From Asparagopsis taxiformis (taxonomy: Eukaryota; Rhodophyta; Florideophyceae; Bonnemaisoniales; Bonnemaisoniaceae), in the NCBI GenBank assembly GCA_030407315.1, contig JALQPE010002093.1, positions 1 to 64,000 of the forward strand: DNA of 64,000 nt, given 5' to 3'. Both the position numbers and the translations under genes were made by a program. The notes below the pieces were generated by a model. The model saw nothing but the letters and a program-made list of their open reading frames with translations, was not told where the DNA came from and made no database searches. Shown here in pieces: positions 54,537-64,000 of the stretch (its first letter is position 1; each line of letters starts with the position of its first letter).

Positions 54537-57500
54537 CTAGTTACAGTCGAATCCTAGGATTCGGAGAAGCTTCTTGTAGGGAGAGACGGCCGAGAGACGT
54601 GGTTGATGGGTTGTTGAAATCACACGTTGCCACATTCGGCTTTTCACATCCACTTTCGTTCGTCCGCGATGGTAAATTTCCTCCATGGGGATGAGAACGA
54701 AAAGTGTGTTGATCAATCCAACGGAAACCCTGAAAAGCCGTACGTGGCACCGTGAACAGCGCTTTGTGCAAGGAGTGAGCAGTGCAAATTGTCGCTGGCA
54801 TTAGCAGGGACGGAGCGAATTTCGTAGGTAGGATCGATGAGCTTCAAATTGATCTCCCTTCCACGCTTCTTAAAATCCCCGTTAATCTTATCCTTGAACC
54901 ACAGACCGACGTCGGGCAAGTGCTTATTCCCTGACGCGTCAAAGCCAGTGGTGACCTGTTCTTTCTCTACAAGTTCTAGCCCGGCACCTTCGGCAATCCC
55001 AATGACCATGTGCCCCTTCGATCGTATCATATCCTCAATGTACTGGAAAAGACCACACTTACCTTCCAGTTCGAATTTGACCTCAGGAATGAGGCAGCAA
55101 TCTACATCCCTAGATGCGAGCGTAGAAAACATTACAATCTGACCCGAGTGTCTACCCATAAGTTTCACGAGTCCTATTCCGTTAAGTGCACTCCTTGCCT
55201 CTGTTTTTGCACACTTGATGCTTCGTTGCGCTTCTTCCACAGCTGTGTCAAATCCAAAGGACTTGTCTATCAACGCAATGTCATTATCAATCGTTTTCGG
55301 GATACCTACTACTGCAGCCAAATAGCGGCGGGCCCTGAGTTCTTCAAAAATCTTCACAGCACCACGATGGGTACCCCGAAATCAACTTTTCTTCGCCTGA
55401 GCTCGGATCCGTTGTCTCAAAGTAACTTTCCACTTTCAACATATGACCGGTTGGGTTGAAGAGAAGGAATCGAAGCGGAATAACAGATGTGGGTATGATC
55501 CCATTGTTCATGAATGTGGAGACGTTGATCTCTACAACAAATACTCGCAGACTGCAGCATCGATTCGCATATCGTTGGAACATTCGACGGCAAAGGGCCT
55601 CAATGTCATCAATCTCTACCTTGACAGGCGGAATCACATTGAGGAAAATATGGTTGAAATCGGTTCTCCGGAATCGACAATCGCAACTTGCCATTTCTAC
55701 TGCATCTAGAGCCTCGACAAAAGTTCTTTCCGCGTCGGGGATCGATACAATGGCACCAGCATTTGAAGAGGCAAAGATATTAGCCAGTCTGATAACAGCT
55801 CGGACAAAAACTCTTGCATCGATATCCCGATCAGATCTAGTTGGTTTCTTCGCATCTGGCATCCCTGGGGCTGGTTTCCCGCTTTGCAAACTATCTGTAG
55901 ACTCTGCCCTGGATGACCCAGGATACAGATGTTGTCCGGTTCGCTTCGTACGGGAGCCATCAGAGACACTTTCATTGAGAGGGGGGCGTTTTGCAGATTT
56001 CGAAGAATCTTCACTTCTCTTCTTCCGAGTAGTAGACTTGTCCTGAGCGAAGAACACATGCACAGAACGCGTAGGATAGTCAAAGCGAGTAATCGAAAAG
56101 TTGGATAAGCGAGACAACTCAAGCTGGAACGCCATAGGAGGATCAATATGTCGGAATATAGGGTCCTCATTAAAATTATCCTGTACCCGGAACGTGTAGA
56201 ATCCAGGATAAGTCACAGATTCACTTGATGGGGTAGGAGCGACAATAAAGGATATCGTCTTGAGCCCGGCTCTTGACGACAATTCCATTCGACTGGCCTT
56301 TGCGCGACAAAAGGCTGACAAGCTTTGGCTCATCAATACTTCGGACGCTAATGGATCACGTAGGGTATCATTACGGCCTGTCTGTTTCCCCTCTTTCGAA
56401 GATTCTTTGTACTTTGCTGTATCGGTTGTATTACCCGGCGCACTTTCATCCCATCGTAACAAGACTGTCATCACATTGACATTCCTGGGCTGAACTGCTT
56501 TTGCAGAATTTGCGTACGCACGCAGCACGTGCTGCTCAAGAATCATGTCAAATTCTGCTTCCATAGATGACCAGTTATCAAATGCTGCCATTAATCCTCT
56601 CCTATACGGCTCACTTTCCGACTTATCAGAAGTGCCTCCATTTGCATAAGAGAGATTGTCTGCAGAATCGAAAGACGAGATTCCCTTTGGAACTTGCAGT
56701 TGGCCATTACCCGTTCCTTTCATTGATCGTACTACAGACACAGGAGCAGTGTGTTCGGCTTTCACAAAACGGAACTGCCACTCTGCTGTTAATGCAGAAC
56801 AGTTGAGCAATCCACTCCCAACTGACATGGTGAGATTGGATACTTCATACGCTCGGTAGGACCTTAGCAATTGAACTTGAATAGCAGCACGCCTAACTTC
56901 AACAGACACAGACTTGGCATCAGGAGGGAGGGCAAAAGCAACCAGGACATCCAAAATAGACTCACTCAGGCCGACAATAATGTACATCTGATTGAAGCCC
57001 GTGATCTGGATTGAATCGCAAACCATCTTTGTATTATGGCCGCCACGCGAATACCCCAATATACTGCCACCATCATGATGAATGGACTGAACCTTATCCT
57101 CCGTAAGTGGAATAAGTTTGAGATGGGTCGAATAGAATCCACGATAGCCATATGGAATTCCAGAAATATTCTGACCGCCATACAACAGCGAAAGCGTAAT
57201 CACCAGCTCACGAATAACAGAATTGAGGCCAGGACACAAACCGCCGCAGGTGACGATACATGCACGGACCATATTGCGCGGATGAAAAGCGAGCAGCCCT
57301 CTGGGACCTGCACGGTAGAATTCGCGACACATGGTAGTGTTCTCCGCATCTGAAATAATGTCGACAAGAATGGTATCATTGGCGCCGACAAAGCTCATGC
57401 AGCTCATGCCGAGGTTGCTCTGACCGGAGGGGTCGGATCCTAGCGGGCTGGGGAAGGAGCCGACGGTGGCCCAGGAGGAAATGTGCTGCGGTTCGAGACA

Positions 57501-57710
57501 TTGTCTCGGACGTGGGAAGAAGATCTTGGAGAATTTAGCAAAGCGAGGGGCAGTTATCTTGGACGCGTTGTCGTCGTACGTTACCTGTGCATCACGGATA
57601 ATTTTTGGCAGATCATGAGTCGACTATACATCGTCTTCTGGGGCGAGGTTAACAGTGTCAAGCGTCTTGGTGCGGACAATGGGCGTGGCTGCTGTCGGAG
57701 GACGGGACAT
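54537..57710 (-). pseudogene. Plant-type 6-phosphofructokinase pseudogene, interrupted by an ACC fragment
   Basis: Starting at an ATG at 57710 the frame reads on with one in-frame TAG (57624-57626) into clear phosphofructokinase sequence: FYRAGPR, ACIVTCGGLCPGLNSVIRE, YGYRGFY and YSRGGHNT. At the glycine of the G-G-D-G-T substrate motif (56970) it passes directly into acetyl-CoA carboxylase sequence. It resumes at 55375 with [12 protein letters not shown], then [33 protein letters not shown] and [11 protein letters not shown] further frameshift near 54720 leads to the C-terminus, whose stop is the TAG at 54537-54539. The G-D of the catalytic motif is missing, so the enzyme would be dead even if expressed. 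Confidence 0.88.
55376..56969 (-). pseudogene. Acetyl-CoA carboxylase central-domain fragment inside phosphofructokinase
   Basis: The insert is coding in the same direction and in frame with the upstream phosphofructokinase part. It holds the eukaryotic ACC central region: SESILDVLVAFALP, YRAYEVSNLTMSVG, GLKTISFIVAP, DPIFRHIDPPMAFQLELSRL, FVRAVIRLA and FNHIFLNVIPPVKVE in the correct order, ending near YFETTDPSSGEEKL. The biotin carboxylase, biotin carrier and carboxyltransferase domains are absent. No intron interrupts the roughly 1.6 kb. It is a captured piece of a host gene, fused to another captured gene. Confidence 0.85.
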
Positions 57711-57843
57711 TTTGACAAACGAACTGGCTTTGGGAACTGCAAGGCTGGCGATGGTGATCGACTGAGTCTTCTACCGGCATTTCCCAACTGGCGCAATTCA
57801 TTCAACCACCTTTAATGTCCAGCAAACTTATCGTTTTTTCGCC

Positions 57844-58680
57844 TTATGCAATATGTCGTCGTGGAGCAGCCAACTTCAAAATCTTATCCCCGATAGTGTA
57901 GCTGACTATAACATGATGTAAGTAAGTTGGATGCACCTTCCCAATTCGATGAACACAACCGACAGCCTGCGCTTCCAGAAATATATTCATACTCGGCTCC
58001 ACCAACACCACATGATGTGCGTCAGTAAGATTGAGACCAATACCTGCACAACGCAGTGGTATTAATAGAACGTTGAAATCTATAAAGATATAGATAAGCA
58101 TATGCTTGATTTGAACTTGTCCACAATCTTAAGTTTGTGCGAATTTGCAAACACCATGGTGTTTGCGAAGATTGTGGTTCTATTCATAGAACCTTTCTCT
58201 AGCACTCCGTTCAAATGCGTAATACCGTTCATTTCGAGTGCTGTCGAGATCATTTTCAGCACGTGCTGCAAAGCGTACGCTTTGCCACTCGGAGAATACC
58301 ATAACTTTCCGCGTAGCGTCCACTTGCCATATGCCGCGCAGCAATCGGATAATAGCTCTTGCTTTAGCTCCAACAAATCAGCGCACTGCATCTGTACTGT
58401 CTTAGAAAATTGACCTTCGTTCACTGCTAGTCGCCTCCACCTTTTGTCCTTTTCCACTTGGCGAGATCAAAGCGTCTAATTCTTCCTCTTCTTAAGAAGA
58501 GCAATCGCAATTGCGAGCCGGGTGACGGCGGCAGCCCACTACCATCACCTTTTGTTTTTCCAAGTCCACCAAGAACAGTAAAACTAACTTCATCTGCAGA
58601 GCAACATAAACGACACCTTGGACAAGCAATGCTTTGTACGTATGAGAGTACTCTCGTTCGCAACTCCTTTTTCTTAATCG
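57844..58680 (-). pseudogene. SHPRH-like SNF2/RING E3 ligase fragment
   Basis: Reading leftward, SIACPRCRLCCS (near 58610-58630) is the second half of a RING finger. After a poorly conserved linker, HVLKMISTALEMNGI and then FNVLLIPLRCAGIGLNLTDAHHVVLVEPSMN, VHRIGK and IGDKILKL match the SNF2 helicase C-terminal lobe of SHPRH-type proteins, which have exactly this RING-then-helicase order. The frame breaks at least twice, the ATPase N-lobe is absent, and a palindrome-bearing insert (centred at 58156) sits in the middle. Intact relatives polyubiquitylate PCNA; this piece cannot. Confidence 0.75.
58147..58166. repeat. Palindrome inside the SHPRH fragment
   Basis: A perfect 20-bp palindrome centred on ccatgg, flanked by outer inverted arms ccacaatctt (58121-58130) and aagattgtgg (58168-58177). 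This is probably a small foldback insertion, since the surrounding coding similarity is lost across it. Confidence 0.85.
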
Positions 58681-58684
58681 ATTA

Positions 58685-58758
58685 ATTCCTCATCAGTTCC
58701 AACTCTGCGATACCCGCTCACGTGAGCGGGTATCGCAGAGTTGGAACTGATGAGGAAT
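58685..58758. repeat. Perfect 74-bp palindrome
   Basis: attcctcatcagttccaact at 58685 is the start of a 37-base arm followed, without spacer, by its exact complement; the centre is cacgtg at 58719-58724. It abuts the RING end of the SHPRH fragment. Confidence 0.97.
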
Positions 58759-59017
58759 AGCGGGCGCATAAGCGTCGGGTTTTGAAATAGCCTGAGTGCA
58801 GTTCATTTTTCGTGCTGGTTGGAATGCGTCTGTAACTCGTTTCAAATTGACAAGATACTGACATTCACGCTAGTGGGGGATTGGTGAACCAAGATCTTGC
58901 GTGTTTCATGACAATCTGGCTGATATCGCGGTGGTATCGACTTATTCGTGTTAAATTATGCTTTGATAGATATATCGTTGTCGCATTATATACATATCTA
59001 TACGACGAGCTTGGCAA

Positions 59018-59058
59018 CTACAGACACTGTTTCCGACTGTCTGAAACAGTGTCTGTAG
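59018..59058. repeat. Inverted repeat with 16-base arms
   Basis: ctacagacactgtttc (59018-59033) and gaaacagtgtctgtag (59043-59058) around a nine-base spacer. The acactgt core recalls the CACTA subterminal motifs. The surrounding 58759-59840 contains no gene that I recognise. Confidence 0.9.
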
Positions 59059-59839
59059 ACATCAACGAGCGGTCAGAAAGGGAAGACGGATCTGTATGTG
59101 CTGCAGACATTGGCGAAATATAGATATGGACATTTTACAATGGGGAGGATATAAGTGCAGCTGATCGACGAATAGGTACAATAGGCATGTTGACTGTGAT
59201 TCATATTGGAGTTCAATGGAGCAAAAACAATATTGAAGTATGTCATGCTCATCCATTGAGATGGCTACCAATGCTGCAGCAATCTCATGACATTGGAGAT
59301 CTGGAGGTGGTAGGTGGAAGCGCGGTATTAGGGATGGGGAATATTGGTTTCCTTCTCAATGGGCGAAGAGTAATAACTGGTGATAGCTGTGCCGATGCTA
59401 CGGGGTGAATCTAGTCGACGTATTGGCTTCACGGTGTATTACCGACGCCTATCGAATACCGCAACCGCTGTCCGGCTGATGAACTGAAATCCAGGCACTG
59501 ATTTCTCGCCTACCGACATTGCAATATTTTAATTACACTACCATCTTTGAGTCGATTCAAGTCAAGTCACAGCACGGCTGACGTGATAAAACTAGACCAA
59601 TGGAACTGTCATCGACATAGAGTCTCAGACGGGTGTTAGTTTGGTGTAGGCAAGGCAACAAACCTCGATTATTTGGCATTCTAGAGACCTTATTCCCTCC
59701 AACTCCGCCATGTACTGGTTGCACGGGTTTGTGCTTCTAATCTATCTCCATGATGCGTTCAATTTCGGCATTGAGTCGGTCAAGTCTAGCCAGGCCTCGG
59801 CAGGTTGCTACCATCCTTCACTGACGGTCACTCTATTCC

Positions 59840-60290
59840 AAATAAATTACCATCCTCAGCCGCTCTGCCATTGGCTGCTGGTCGGCTGGCCGCTTCTGGC
59901 CAATGGCATTGCAGCACCTGGACTGGGTAGACCCAGAATAATACCGGGTATAGTTTTGCCGTACCAAGAGCCAGGTGCAGCAGTGCCATTGGCCGCCGGT
60001 AGGCTGGCTGCCTCTGGCCAGTGACAATGCTGCACCTGGACTGGGTAGACCCAAAATAATACCGGGTATTATTTTGCCATAGCAGAAGCCAGGTGCAACA
60101 CAGCCATTGGCTGGTGGTCGGCTGGCCGCTTCTGGCCAATGGCAGTAGTGCACCTGGACCTGGTACACCCAAAATAATACCGGGTATAGTTTTGCCATGG
60201 CAAAAGCCAGGTGCAACACTACTATTGGCTGTCGTCGGCTGACCGATTTCTGCCAATGGCACTGCTGCACCTGGACCTGGTGCACATCTC
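59840..60290 (+). repeat. About 119-bp palindrome-rich tandem repeats, cluster 1
   Basis: Four units alternate between a long inverted pair (caggtgcag...ccattggc / gccaatgg...tgcacctgg) and a second palindrome (aataataccgggtattatt, in some copies shortened to ataccgggtatag). Spacing of the ccgggtat core is about 119 bp (59945, 60064, 60182). Confidence 0.92.
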
Positions 60291-60517
60291 GCACGTCCTC
60301 TCCACCGATGATAGTCTTTGGACTGGCCATTTGTGCGCGCTGCTGTGTAGGACGTTGTTTGATTTACGCAGAATAGAAGATATGGATCACCAAGCAAGAA
60401 ACGATAGTGACATGTTCTGCTTATGTTTTGTTGTGGTTGGGTTCAAGTGAAGGTAAATGCTATCATCTTTTTGAGGAATTTGGGTGTCATGCGACAAGAT
60501 TTTTGTTATGTGAACGG

Positions 60518-60619
60518 TGATGTAGCTATCTTTGCGTCTCGATAGTGGGCTATTGCAGTTGCATAGTGGGCTATTGCAGCTGCAATAGCCACTATCGAGA
60601 CGCAAAGATAGCTACATCA
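60518..60619. repeat. Long hairpin with 39-base arms
   Basis: tgatgtagctatctttgcgt at 60518 starts an arm that is matched by 60581-60619 with a single extra base. The loop itself repeats gcatagtgggctattgcag. Confidence 0.93.
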
Positions 60620-60989
60620 TCGCTAGCCTAGGCTATTTCGCTTTATGGGAGTTGATAGTGATAGGGGAGATTGTATGTTTGGTTGGGAATGTGCCTGTAT
60701 GTGTCTGCGTGAGTGTGTGTCTGATGAGGAGGATAGGAATGCAGCCTCAGTTGTTTGTCCTGAAGAACCAAGGTGGTAAATGGACATGTAAAAGTTTGCG
60801 TTTGAGTTTGCAAACTGTACATGTTATACATGTATGGAAGAGAATGGAAATGTGGCAGGCAGAATTGCATTATTAATGACAAGTCTAATTGATTTAAGGT
60901 TATGAAGGGATGGTAAAAGACATTGTGGAAACCGTCACCAAAAAGATCATTCGAATGGCTATAGCCGTGTCAGGTGTGGGGTGTGTGTT

Positions 60990-61085
60990 GTGTACGTCGG
61001 GACTTGAACCCGAGATGGTGTAATATAGTGCGAGTAGTGAGACTGGGCCTGCAATCTCTGAAAACCATTGTACCACATGTCCCGT
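60990..61085 (-). tRNA. tRNA-like sequence with Pol III A and B boxes (degenerate)
   Basis: On the minus strand tggtacaatgg (61065-61075) fits box A and ggttcaagtcc (61000-61010) fits box B, 55 bases apart. A T-arm tcggg-ttcaagt-cccga folds with five pairs and a seven-base loop. The acceptor stem does not pair and no clean anticodon arm forms. It is therefore a decayed tRNA or the head of a tRNA-derived SINE rather than a working tRNA gene. Confidence 0.35.
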
Positions 61086-61144
61086 GTGACTTGGTGGCAG
61101 TTCGAGGATTAGAAAATTTCTCCCACACTCCTTGGTCGAACAGG

Positions 61145-61985
61145 AGCCAGCTGATTACGCCTATGAGTGCACTGCACTTGGCCGGTGAAGCCCAAAATCT
61201 ATACCCGGTATTATTTTCACTTCACCAAAACAGGTGCAATGCACTCATTGGCCACATTGAAGCCAGCTCATCCAGCCTATGAGTGCACTGCACCTGGCCG
61301 ATGAAACCTAGAATCTATACCCGGTATTATTTTCTACTCGCGAAACCAGGCCTGGTTTGGCGAGTTTGTACTTGGTTTCGTCTGTACCGGTACAATGCAC
61401 TCAATAACCAGACGAGATGGGACTCCCATTGCACATATTGGCCACGCTCTAGGGGGGCCAGTATGCGCAGTGCTAGGGATAATCATAGTTCCGAGTCCAT
61501 CGTTTTCAGGACCAAGCCTGGACTAACCAGACCCAAAATAATACCGGGTATAGTTTTGCCATGGCAAAAGCCAGGTGCAGCACTGCTATTGGCTACCGGT
61601 CGGCTTACCGATTTCTGCCAATGGAACTGCTGCACCTGGACTTTGCAGACCCAAAATAATACCGAGTATAGTTTTGCCATGGCAAAAGCCAGGTGCAGCT
61701 CTGCCATTGGCTCCCGGTCGGCTCGCCGCCTCTGGCCAATGGCAGTAGTGCACCTGGGCTTTGCAAACCCAAAATAATACCGGGTATTATTTTGCCATAC
61801 CAAAAGCCAGGTGCAGCACTGTCATTGGCTCCCGGTCGGCTCGCCGCCTCTGGCCAATGGCAGTAGTGCACCTGGGCTTTGCAAACCCAAAATAATACCG
61901 GGTATTATTTTGCCATACCAAAAGCCAGGTGCAGCACTGTCATTGACTCCCTGTCGGCTGGTTGTCCCTGGCCAATGGCCGTGTT
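61145..61985 (+). repeat. Palindrome-rich tandem repeats, cluster 2
   Basis: Same family as 59840-60290, with about seven units. The last ones (from about 61700) are nearly identical to each other. Early units carry the opposite-phase core tacccggtattatttt. Confidence 0.92.
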
Positions 61986-62080
61986 CCAGGTTATTTTAAG
62001 TGCAGTCTAGTATTCGAGAAATGTTGAAACTATCCAGCTTGGTTGCATGACGGTCATTGGTTGTAATATCCTGTTCATCT

Positions 62081-62479
62081 TCAAGTAAGATGCGGGTTCG
62101 AAGAGAGAGTCATGTTTTCTCGCTTGGATACTATTTCATTTGGGATTGAAACTTTTACAGTATCCAGAAGGAAAGATGCATTTGTAGCTGGAGACATGCC
62201 GAACTCCAACTCAATCATAGGAACTGTATAGTCCTCCGGAAGCCCATCATCTACTATGAGTATGATTACAGTTCTGGGAGTATGTTCACTATTCATTATC
62301 TCTATCTCGCCCTCAATGATCCGACCCTTATTAGGGTTGATTTCGGAATAGCTGTAGGCTAGAATACTCCCGTTAATGACGTCGACGAGCCTGTACTCGA
62401 TTTCGCGAATCTCAACATATCTTTCGATCCTGAATGGATCGATATGTAATGGGCCATTGCGTGCCCCTAATGACCTCAA
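62081..62479 (-). pseudogene. Unidentified open fragment, possibly Calx-beta-like
   Basis: An open stretch of 132 codons without an ATG at its start contains TVIILIVDDGLPEDYTVPMIELEFG, a pattern reminiscent of Calx-beta repeats, preceded by alternating beta-strand-like sequence. It is probably another gene fragment. The region 62480-63300 upstream shows no further convincing part of it. Confidence 0.3.
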
Positions 62480-63299
62480 AATCCTCTTAATATACTTTCA
62501 ATCGGGAGAGGAAAGAGCTATCAATCCGCTTTGGAAAATACTACGACCTATGCATTACTGAAGCCCCTCCCATGTCTACATTCACTAAATATACTATTTC
62601 CAAGTTGAAGAAAACACGACAAGATTCTGGGTCCTCTGTCATAATAATTTTGGGGACTCTACCAGACGGTGCTCACTAAGAGTCAGTTTCATCTGCAAAG
62701 GCTGTTCTCGTGGGGTCCTCTGTAAACAGGTAATCTGGAGAAATGAGTAACAACATCGTTCTGATTCGAGAATCTGAAGAGTAAGACTATGTCAATTATA
62801 GATATTCTTACTCCTGGACGCTCGCGTACTTCAAAGTAGAACAATGATGGAGAACTTTGAGCTGCCGGACAAAAACAATTTCAACTATTCGGACTCGTTC
62901 ACATTGACATGGAAACCTGTTCAGGGCCCTCTTTCATATAGAACTTTCGAGCGAGTTCCCAGGAACATTTTTTGGGAACCGCATACTTGAACCTCCCAGC
63001 CTGCATCTTCAGCGGACACACCATCTGCAGCGAGCTAGACAGAATTGGGCATGATGTTATTGTTGGACAGAGTAGTTCTCCTGTAGACGTACCCCATCCT
63101 ACCGTACACGATGTCGCCTCTGAGTAAAACGTTTTACTCAACGTACGTTGTTCTATCTTTTCTAAATGATTCTACACGACTGTTCAGAATTAGTCAACCT
63201 CGACTACGTCGATGGTATCGATCGATACATGCTCCATATCTTTCTTGCCTGTTTCTTCGTCCAGGGACTGTCGGCATTCTGTAACAATGATTGCCCTCC

Positions 63300-63440
63300 A
63301 CTTGGCAAAATATCCCTGAAAATAATACCGGGTATTATTCTTAGGTTTCGTCCAGGGATCGCCTGTAGTCGGTACCAATGATTGCCCGCCACTTGGCAAA
63401 ATATCCCTCGAAATAATACCCGGTATTATTTTCCGCACTA
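63300..63440 (+). repeat. aataataccgggtattatt palindrome pair
   Basis: Two copies of the palindrome (near 63318 and 63411) with shared flanks cacttggcaaaatatccct, related to the core of clusters 1 and 2. Confidence 0.9.
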
Positions 63441-63751
63441 CTCTGCCAGGTGGAGCTACGGCATTGGATAGGACTGTACAGGCCCCGGAGCCACTAGAGG
63501 CGTGCTCAATGACAGGGTAAAACTCTTAACCGTTGTAGACATGACGCTTTCTAGTCGCAGAGTGAGTTGGAAAATTGGAACGATAGCTATTGTTTCCAAT
63601 ACACCATGTAGTACGTAGCATGCTAGGGTGCACATTTTCCACTCATATCCTAGACAGTTTCATATCTAAAGGTTTTTATTTCTCCCAAGTCTCTCTCGTA
63701 GTAATAGCTGTACTTCAAATGATGTGAAACTTTACATCTACGCTTCCATGA

Positions 63752-64000
63752 TCAATCTTCCTCATCAAGGAAAACTTCAACGTAGCTTTCACTCCCATCT
63801 TCTTCATTTCCATGTCCGCTATCCTCCTCAAACGCGGTACTACGTTGTTCCAAGTGTTGTTCATCGAATTTTTCGTTAGTAATTGTCAGTACATCTTCGC
63901 AGAGATGCCTCTTACAGATTCGCTCACTCGGCAACATCGCCTTTCCTAATTGTTTGAGCTCGTCTTGTACACTTTCTTCGAAGGTCTGACCTGATTGTAC
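63752..64000 (-). CDS. 3' end of a second coiled-coil cargo gene (continues outside the window)
   Basis: The frame is open from the window edge to the stop at 63752. Its product aligns with the C-terminus of the protein at 24169-25695: MLPSERICKRHLCEDVLTIT against LLPGERVSSRFMNEEVLTIS, and SYVEVFLDEED against EYVKVFVDDE, with the same acidic stretch in between. The apparent ATG at 63937 is internal. It indicates a second, related cargo-bearing element on the right in opposite orientation. Confidence 0.75.
   Translation of the reverse strand, partial: VQSGQTFEESVQDELKQLGKAMLPSERICKRHLCEDVLTITNEKFDEQHLEQRSTAFEEDSGHGNEEDGSESYVEVFLDEED

Noticed and set aside
55398..55410. GAGCTCGGATCC and a nearby GGTACC at the PFK/ACC junction as cloning-vector polylinker
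   Set aside because: The bases encode plausible ACC residues in frame and no other vector sequence is present.
57483..57815. 110-codon ORF on the + strand
   Set aside because: It is the complement of the phosphofructokinase N-terminal region.
62899..63141. 80-codon ORF on the minus strand
   Set aside because: No recognisable domain, no relation to the neighbouring fragment, and length within chance expectation.

Overview
This window is eukaryotic nuclear DNA made almost entirely of nested transposable elements, with an island of broken host-gene fragments near the right end. The pieces of host genes (plant-type 6-phosphofructokinase, eukaryotic acetyl-CoA carboxylase, an SHPRH-like SNF2/RING protein, a CorA/Mrs2-like Mg2+ transporter), the long intronless ORFs and the LTR elements fit a compact but transposon-rich algal genome. 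A florideophyte red alga is my guess, not something the sequence proves. Several reading frames differ by single bases in short homopolymers, so real decay and assembly error must be weighed throughout.

Layout. (1) 1-13520, + strand: a Ty3/gypsy chromovirus-type LTR retrotransposon (element A; LTRs 1-655, cut by the window edge, and 12850-13520). It has gag, a frame-broken pol, an integrase with a C-terminal chromodomain, a 350-bp tandem duplication and a large intact antisense ORF (10071-12251). (2) 13521-17937, - strand: an older Ty3/gypsy element (B). Element A truncates its integrase end, a 760-bp solo LTR (15481-16240) splits its reverse transcriptase, and a CACTA terminus interrupts its gag at 17938. 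(3) 17938-49663: what looks like a giant CACTA (EnSpm-like) DNA transposon. Its terminal inverted repeats begin CACTACGGTGTTGAA and are near-identical for about 430 bp; it has subterminal repeats and a 1267-residue DDE transposase (43111-46914, -). The flanking trinucleotides (tta and gtg) do not match, so this pairing of ends is a hypothesis. (4) 49664-64000: more subterminal-like repeats, hairpins, damaged host-gene fragments, clusters of palindrome-rich 120-bp repeats, and at the right edge the 3' end of a second copy of one of the cargo genes.

The candidate undescribed system is the cargo of element 3. One 1155-residue protein joins a ParB/sulfiredoxin-like domain, an N4-cytosine/N6-adenine DNA methyltransferase and a SET domain. 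Two paralogous genes join the same ParB-like region to an HxD...H...R 2-oxoglutarate/Fe(II) dioxygenase. Beside them lie a protein with a possible Tudor-like N-terminus and a coiled-coil protein of unknown role. The intergenic spaces hold five arrays with 17 copies of one long palindrome, found nowhere else in the window. My reading is that the transposon carries its own DNA and chromatin modification machinery (writer, oxidase, histone methylase), possibly directed to these palindromes by the ParB-like domains. Domain identities rest on motifs I can read; the targeting idea is inference.
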